Positions 59,046 to 64,000 of a stretch of DNA of 64,000 nt are shown piece by piece; positions within the stretch are counted from its first letter, which is position 1, and each line of letters starts with the position of its first letter. The notes under the pieces are model-generated. The model was not told where the DNA came from, ran no database searches, and saw only the letters and a list, made by a program, of their open reading frames with translations. Source of the stretch: Dallia pectoralis. Taxonomy: Eukaryota; Chordata; Actinopteri; Esociformes; Umbridae. The DNA is taken from contig CM055759.1 in NCBI GenBank assembly GCA_029465975.1, positions 11,014,744-11,078,743 of the forward strand, read 5' to 3'. The translations under genes and the position numbers were made by a program.

Positions 59046-62000
59046 CTAGACATTGCTCTTTTGCACAATATGAAACTACATCCTGGACATTGCTCTTTTT
59101 CTTTATTGCATTCAAGTTCACACATCTAGACATTGCTCACATGCACTATTAATTCAGATACATATTACACATTCTCTATTAACCCATTACATATGCTAAG
59201 TAGGCAGGGTCTCTTGACTGTTCGTGTTGTGTGTTTTGCTCTGTTATCACAGTTTGTGTACGTTTTAAATGTGTGTTCTAAATGCTGCAGCTAGGGGTCA
59301 GAATAAATGCATTGTGTGTGCGAACAGACTTGGTGAATAAACCTGATTCTGAACCTGATTCAGTGTGAATAAACCTGATTCTGAACAAATGAGCCAGTAT
59401 TGCGTCCAGGCAAGTCTCCCGTGTGACTCACCTACTACAGACTCGACGGTGTCACTGGTGGGGTAGAAGGGCAGCGCATTGGCATTCATACCAGAAGACA
59501 GGCCTGGGGCTGAAGCACCATGGTGGAGGTGGTGGCCCTGGTTGAAGGGCCCTGGAGGAGCCGGGCTGGGAGGCGTGGCTGCCAGGCTGGAGGGGACACT
59601 GGAGGACAGGCTCAGAGGACTCCCCACTGGGAGAAACACCAACAGGTCCTAGAGGTACAGCTACAATAAGCCACATATCCGTTTTTCCAATAATGGCTGC
59701 CTTGCCGATAAATAATAAGAAAAGGTACCGGTTTGCTATGATGAGATGCCATTTCTCGGTTACGTTGCTCCATGGCAAAACTCTTCTGTTTGGCCTGGTC
59801 TTCCCGCTCGTACCCCGGCGCCCGACCGTATCCACCCTCTCCAGCCCAGGGGGAGAGGGGTTCGCCTCCCCCACACACATCCTCACACAACGACGACACC
59901 CTCCCCAGGAGGCCCTGCTCAGCCACACACACCCCCCCTGACGGGGAGAAGGGACCACCAGACAGAGAGCCAGACCTCCCACCCCGGCCCCCAGGGCTGG
60001 AGCATCCGTCCTGAGAAGGGTGAGAATCTAATGGCCCTGGGGGTGGAGGTGGGGAATTTGGGCTCTGAAGTGAGGCTTCTTCACTGAAAGGCGGCTCTTC
60101 AGGACAAAAGGAGAAAAAGAGTGGTTCAGTTATTTCTCTATCAGTTATTACTCTATCAGTTATTACTCTATCAGTTATTACTCTATCAGTTATTACTCTA
60201 TCAGTTATTACTACACAATGTGATTAGGAGACACCTACTGTTGTCTAGGTGTGCAAACGCACAGAATGGCCCACGGGGGCAGCTGCCGGATTGCTGCATG
60301 TCGTTACACTTGGTGGATTTATAGATCTGATAGGAACAGAAAGCAGAACTCACTGTCAGTAAAAAGAGTTCAAGCGAAAGTGTAAAGTAAATGCAACTCA
60401 AACATGGGTATTTGGGAGATTCGCAGCAATAGATGTCCGTCTGCAGCAAACAGAATGATGTGAATGAATAAGGATTATATATTTCTATCAGAATTTTGCA
60501 AATGTGCATCCCAAATGCTTGAAACTAAATGTACCTTATTTTTCAATTTCTTGTAAGAACAATAATTCGACACATCCACTTGATTCCCCTGTCTATAAGA
60601 CTAGTCCTTGGATGAGTACAGTAAAACGAGCAGCCAAATTAGATAATAAAAACCAACACTAAAAAATACAAAGGGTTCCAGAGACTTACGAACTGCATGT
60701 AGATCCTATTGTTAGTAATCCACGATAAAATGTAGTGAAAAATGAGAACCCAGGATTTAGAGATGAGAGGAGTGTGTTTTTTAAAGGAACCTGAACACCT
60801 ACCTCAGGGTGGAACTGCTGCTCAGTGCGTGTGTGGCAGTACTGGCAACCCTCAGACCCCTCACATTTACTGGGGTCTCCCCACTCCTCACTGTGCTTGA
60901 CCGCTGGACACGGCAACGCCCTGTAGAGGGAGACAAAGACCATACTGACTTCAGACCTGTTTGGGTATTGGAGGTGTGCATCAGCACCAAACACTGTATC
61001 AGTAACCACAGGACCAGTGTGTGTGAAAGGATGTACGCACTTTTCCTACCTGTACTTGTGTTTATGTGGACTACGTCGCCTGTCTTTGCTGTTGTGGTAG
61101 TAAGGACAGGCGTAACCTTGGCGACACAGACGAGGAGGCTTTTTACACAGCTCTGTCTTGTAGTGGGACAACACGTAGGTGTTATCTACAGAGAAAACGA
61201 GGGAGAAATGTATTTGTGTTGGAATCAAAGCCTTTATATGCATAGTGTTAAGGATCAGTTGATGAATGAGTATGTGCTGTGTACAACCATACCCTGCCAG
61301 CGTGGTTCTTCACCCAGAATCTTCTCAATGAGAGCGGTGCTGGCTGCCAGCCCTGACTGGCCCTCCCCTCCTCCTCCCTCTGGAGCACCTGGCCCCCCCT
61401 GAGACTCCATAACCTGAACTTCCCTAGAGAGGCGGAGAAACACAAAAAAGAATGAGGGTGACAATAAAGTTTCTGACAAATCCTCAGCATGTGTGCCAAA
61501 TTTGTTCAATATTGAAGTTGAATCTTGACTGAGTTTGCAATGCATGTACCAAAATGCTGTAACAAACATTATTGACTGATTAAAATTAATTTTGTGCCAG
61601 ACTTCGCCCACTTGGATATGGGTAATGCACATTATTCCTTTACTTGTAATAACAATATTTTCCTATGATGCCATCATGTATAGATTTCTAGGTAATTACT
61701 TTTGCTACTCAAAGAATACTAGAAAACAGAATTTTAAACTCAGAAAGGACTTAGCTTATTTCATTAGGAATGTTAAGAGTCAAGACTAAAAAGGTAAATC
61801 CTGACATTTTTTACTTTAAAATAGTAAAAAATGAAAAAAGGTATATTGACACCCCATTTAGAAAATAGTCCTAATAAAACAGACCCAGAAAGCAATAAAA
61901 CAGGGTTTAGCTTTATCCTACCAAAGGGAAATTACTGTGATAGCAGAAAAGAAATTGCTTGAAAACCGTGGTATGTTTTAGATGGATGTGCAAATCAGCT

Positions 62001-62520
62001 GCTAATCTATTGAGTGAGTGTTTGTTATCTTCCACTGTGTCCTGTGATTTATCTCTGGTGACATCTTTGAGATCCTTTCACTGTATCCTGTTCTGGGTTG
62101 GGCTTTTTATTTACAAAGTGCTCTTGCAGAAACATTCGGGTTGTCTCACTTTACGCATCACAGTAAAATGATAAAATACAGCACAAACAAGGATTGTCTT
62201 GCTACGCCCAAAGTTGCTTCTCAACTACATGAGGGAATAAAAGGGTAAAAGTTCAAGAGTCTAAGTGAAATAATACGAGGTCATTACAGACCCCTCCCTG
62301 ATATCATGCTAGTGGGCAACAGCTGTTCTGTGTATGATGGTACCTTATGTCGTAGACGGGACATCGTAGGTCATGTGACCCGTGGGCAAAAGCGCAGTGG
62401 GAGCCGTTCTTACTGCAGTGGCCCTTCCCGTCAGTCTCATGTATGCAGGAGCCGGTTTTATAGTATCTCAGATGGTATCTGCGCTCTGTGTCCCCCGCTG
62501 TACGATGCAGAAACAGACAT
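55550..62520 (-). CDS. unk: RING finger protein unkempt, 5' end outside window
   Basis: Twelve minus-strand exons: 62344-62520, 61293-61423, 61050-61185, 60803-60920, 60239-60326, 59729-60096, 59432-59648, 57439-57534, 57158-57337, 56855-57036, 55790-56050 and 55550-55702. They join in phase to about 701 residues. The N-terminal exons (roughly 110 residues in human) lie beyond base 64000. CCCH zinc fingers: KTGSCIHETDGKGHCSKNGS to CAFAH; YKTELCKKPPRLCRQGYACP to YYH; CEGSEGCQYCH; IYKSTKCNDMQQSGSCPRGP to CAFAH. Then come a Ser/Pro-rich linker with APGYEREDQ, MNANALPFYPTSDTVESV, ALDDLDLNDFG, SSAPVNIPGSL and GMSSSIWEH, a coiled coil (RQELDEANRVLKHW), and a C-terminal RING (CVTCGGQGSISLACGHGLQC to CPLCP). 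Mammalian UNK binds mRNA at UAG-containing sites and controls translation in neurons. I prefer unk over its paralog unkl because of its place next to unc13d. The exon F start (59648) was chosen because DLLVFLPVGSPLS matches the family and keeps phase. Confidence 0.92.
56070..56648 (-). repeat. 18-bp minisatellite in unk, upstream of the penultimate exon
   Basis: About 32 units of GTGTAGAGAGTCAGAGGG on the plus strand, with AGTAAGAGGG and AGTTAGAGGG variants. In the transcribed direction it is C/T-rich and ends about 20 bases before the acceptor of the exon at 55790-56050. Confidence 0.95.
56752..56832. repeat. (CA)n and (CCACA)n microsatellite
   Basis: A CA run passes directly into CCACA pentamers, about 80 bp in all, some 20 bases below the donor of the unk exon at 56855-57036. 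It falls in the same intron as the 18-bp minisatellite. Confidence 0.9.
57545..58370 (+). mobile_element. Non-LTR retrotransposon fragment(s) in an unk intron
   Basis: From 57760 the plus strand encodes DQEKLIHALISCRVDYCNGL, LTGLHKKSVKQLQLIRNAAA, RTEHITPVLKSLHWLPVSYR, VLLVVYKSLNGLGPEYIFDM and, after a stop, NWNKLPEDL. This is the C-terminal region of an L2/CR1-like fish LINE. The preceding piece (57560-57750, with LQLVNDLNQFYCRLES) looks like the region upstream of a reverse transcriptase, so the copy is internally deleted or is two fragments joined. Antisense to unk. Confidence 0.75.
58376..58745 (+). repeat. Diverged AGACCTG-GTTCTAAA repeats
   Basis: About eight variants of GACCTGAAAAGGTTCTAAAG with intervening CTTTTGAATAAA and TTGGCCAGGTTCTA, in the unk intron between two transposon fragments. 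It may be a tandem array inside a mobile element tail. Confidence 0.65.
58746..58975 (+). mobile_element. Tc1 transposon 5' fragment
   Basis: TTACCTGTATAAAAGACACC and CCTCCACCATGGCC, then MAKMEELSKDVRANIVNLHK, AVMGYKTIAEQLGEKVTTV: the leader and the DNA-binding N-terminus of the same Tc1 family as 43312-44486. It stops abruptly at about 58960. Confidence 0.85.
59015..59390 (+). mobile_element. TA microsatellite and LINE 3' tail
   Basis: A (TA)n run at 59015-59044 leads into ACTAGACATTGCTCTTTTGC, CCTGGACATTGCTC, GTGTTGTGTGTTTTGCTCTG and AACCTGATTCTGAACCTGAT, a LINE-type 3' end. It is closely related to 44487-44700. Confidence 0.7.
60120..60210. repeat. 15-bp repeat (TATCAGTTATTACTC) in an unk intron
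   Basis: Six tandem units of about 15 bp between the exons at 60096 and 60239. Confidence 0.85.
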
Positions 62521-64000
62521 CTGGAAAACACACAGCAGACAAAATGATGAAAAACAGCTTACACATTTCAACGGGTGCCGTGAGCACGACTCAAAGACAA
62601 ATTCTTCATCATTGTCACTGCCCTAGACTAAAAGAGAAGTCCAAATTGTTAAACGGCCCATCTCACATAATGTAATGCCTGGTTCACTTACAGGAGACCC
62701 ACATCTCCACAGGGGGTCCAAGTTACCACATCCACATACCAGTCAAGACCTATTACAAGTTGGGGGGTTGGAGTTTCCTCTTTAGATTTTAATTGTCCCT
62801 CTATTGTCCCTCAAGAATGCTGATGACGTCCAAACCTCCCATCAGATCAGTTCATTGAATGTCCTATTCATTGACGATTACAAATGTATATACTACGTTT
62901 ACACTTCAATGCAAGTGTGAGCAAAATACTGCCATCATGAGGTTTTAGCAAAAGATTACAGAAATAGCATTTGTTTTTGTAGTTACTTTTGATGCTGGGT
63001 GTTATGTGTTGGGCTAACAAAACACACCAAAAACTCTCCAGGCTAAATTTACATTTACATTTTGCGCATTTAGCAGACGCTCTTATCCAGAGCGACTTAC
63101 AATAAGTGCAGGCATTTCACATATAGCTAAAACACACATCAAAAAGGCAATAAGTACATTGTTCCTGAGTGGGTGCAGGGGGAAGTGCTAGAGATAGAAG
63201 GGGTGCTAGGAGAGAGAGGAGGAATGGGTGATAATCGTAGAAGAATGATTCGGTAGTGAAGTTTCGAACACTCGAGAGTTGTGGAGCTCCATTCATGGAG
63301 CTACTGGAGGTACAGTTTGAAGAGGAATGTTTTTAGACGTTTTTTGAAGATTGGTAGAGAGTCCGATGATCTGATCTCCAGAGTGGAGTTGTTCCACCAT
63401 TGCGGGGCAAGCACGGAGAACAATTTAGACTGAGCAGATCGAGAGTTGCCCTCCCGTAGGGATTTATTTTAACAGGCAAGTATGGTAGGAAGTGGAACAC
63501 ATCTTTATTTGAAGCCATGTTTTAAACTGGAGACATTTGGAAGTGCTGTCTCTCTCTACATGTTATAGTATGTTACAAATTAGTGTGGAATGTGTGGATT
63601 GTATTGCATTGAGCTCAATTAAGTCACTACAGGAGTGAGTTTGACTAGTCAATACAAATTTGTCTTGCACCCTTAAAAAAATTGCTAGGTGAAAATAAAG
63701 ATCCTCATGTGTGTGTGAAATATGTGTGTCACTATAACGGAGGCTAGAGGGGTGTTGCATCAAGCAAATCACAGCAGTGAGCCATTATTAACAGATTTAA
63801 ACTTTAATAGCTTTAGATGATGTGTTACCTCAAGCTGTAAGCAACTGGCTTTTGTTTGGTACATTTCAGCCGAAAGTCTGATCAGTGGTGCTAAGTACTC
63901 ATGGCAGAGAAACTCCTAATAGTCTAACCATTCTGTGCGTTCCTTGAATATGAGTAGATAATGACTGACCATTATTTTGCTAGTCTGGGAGATAGGAGAC
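62521..64000. other. unk intron sequence with an interspersed repeat
   Basis: No further unk exon could be found. At about 63046-63460 lies a common fish interspersed repeat starting ATTTACATTTTGCGCATTTA, then GCAGACGCTCTTATCC and AGAGCGACTTACAA, and continuing through a GAGTGGAGTTGTTCCACCAT block. I recognise it as high-copy in teleost genomes but cannot name its class with certainty. Confidence 0.5.

Noticed and set aside
59612..60087. Several overlapping open frames of 80-176 residues around 59.5-60.1 kb
   Set aside because: Shadows of the GC-rich Ser/Pro-rich unk exons at 59432-59648 and 59729-60096 in other frames.
55550..62520. Assignment of the last gene to unkl instead of unk
   Set aside because: The paralogs are similar, but adjacency to unc13d and wbp2 matches UNK. 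Not fully excluded without the N-terminus.

Overview
This window is vertebrate nuclear DNA. The genes are split into many short exons with GT-AG introns, and fragments of Tc1, Harbinger and hAT transposons and of non-LTR retrotransposons lie between and inside them. The transposon types, the abundant tandem repeats and the degree of divergence from mammalian proteins point to a teleost fish. Several interspersed repeats resemble families I know from pike and salmonid genomes, so a protacanthopterygian is my best guess, but that is inference. All exon models below were read by eye from splice sites, reading frame and similarity to known families. In every complete model the exon phases join and the protein length comes out close to the mammalian one.

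Layout from left to right: the 3' end of narf (+, 547-1941); a broken CD7-like immunoglobulin/transmembrane gene (+, 4475-5489); fdxr, ferredoxin/adrenodoxin reductase (+, 7769-14001); mrpl38, a mitoribosomal protein (-, 14659-18699), which converges on fdxr; trim65, an E3 ligase (+, 20433-25097); wbp2 (-, 28341-32681); a transposon-rich gap with a Harbinger element (33971-35502); unc13d, Munc13-4 (+, 37939-54309, 34 exons); and unk, unkempt (-, 55550-62520, its 5' exons lying beyond the window). The same genes (NARF, CD7, FDXR, MRPL38, TRIM65, WBP2, UNC13D, UNK) lie on human 17q25, so this is an old conserved synteny block rather than an operon-like unit. Functions are mixed: mitochondrial redox and translation (fdxr, mrpl38), ubiquitin signalling (trim65), transcription co-activation (wbp2), granule exocytosis (unc13d) and RNA-binding translational control (unk).

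The most striking feature is the tandem repeats. Seven intronic minisatellites lie against an exon edge. In three of them (fdxr intron 1, unc13d introns 28 and 32) the repeat unit itself contains the splice donor or acceptor, so the real splice site sits beside tens of near-copies. The wbp2 and unk arrays instead place a long C/T-rich tract just upstream of a 3' splice site. Other points worth a second look are the frameshifted CD7-like gene, a missing conserved donor near the end of fdxr, a tripled 57-bp promoter-like module upstream of mrpl38 that was split by a LINE insertion, and two composite LINE/Tc1 structures, one in unc13d and one in unk.
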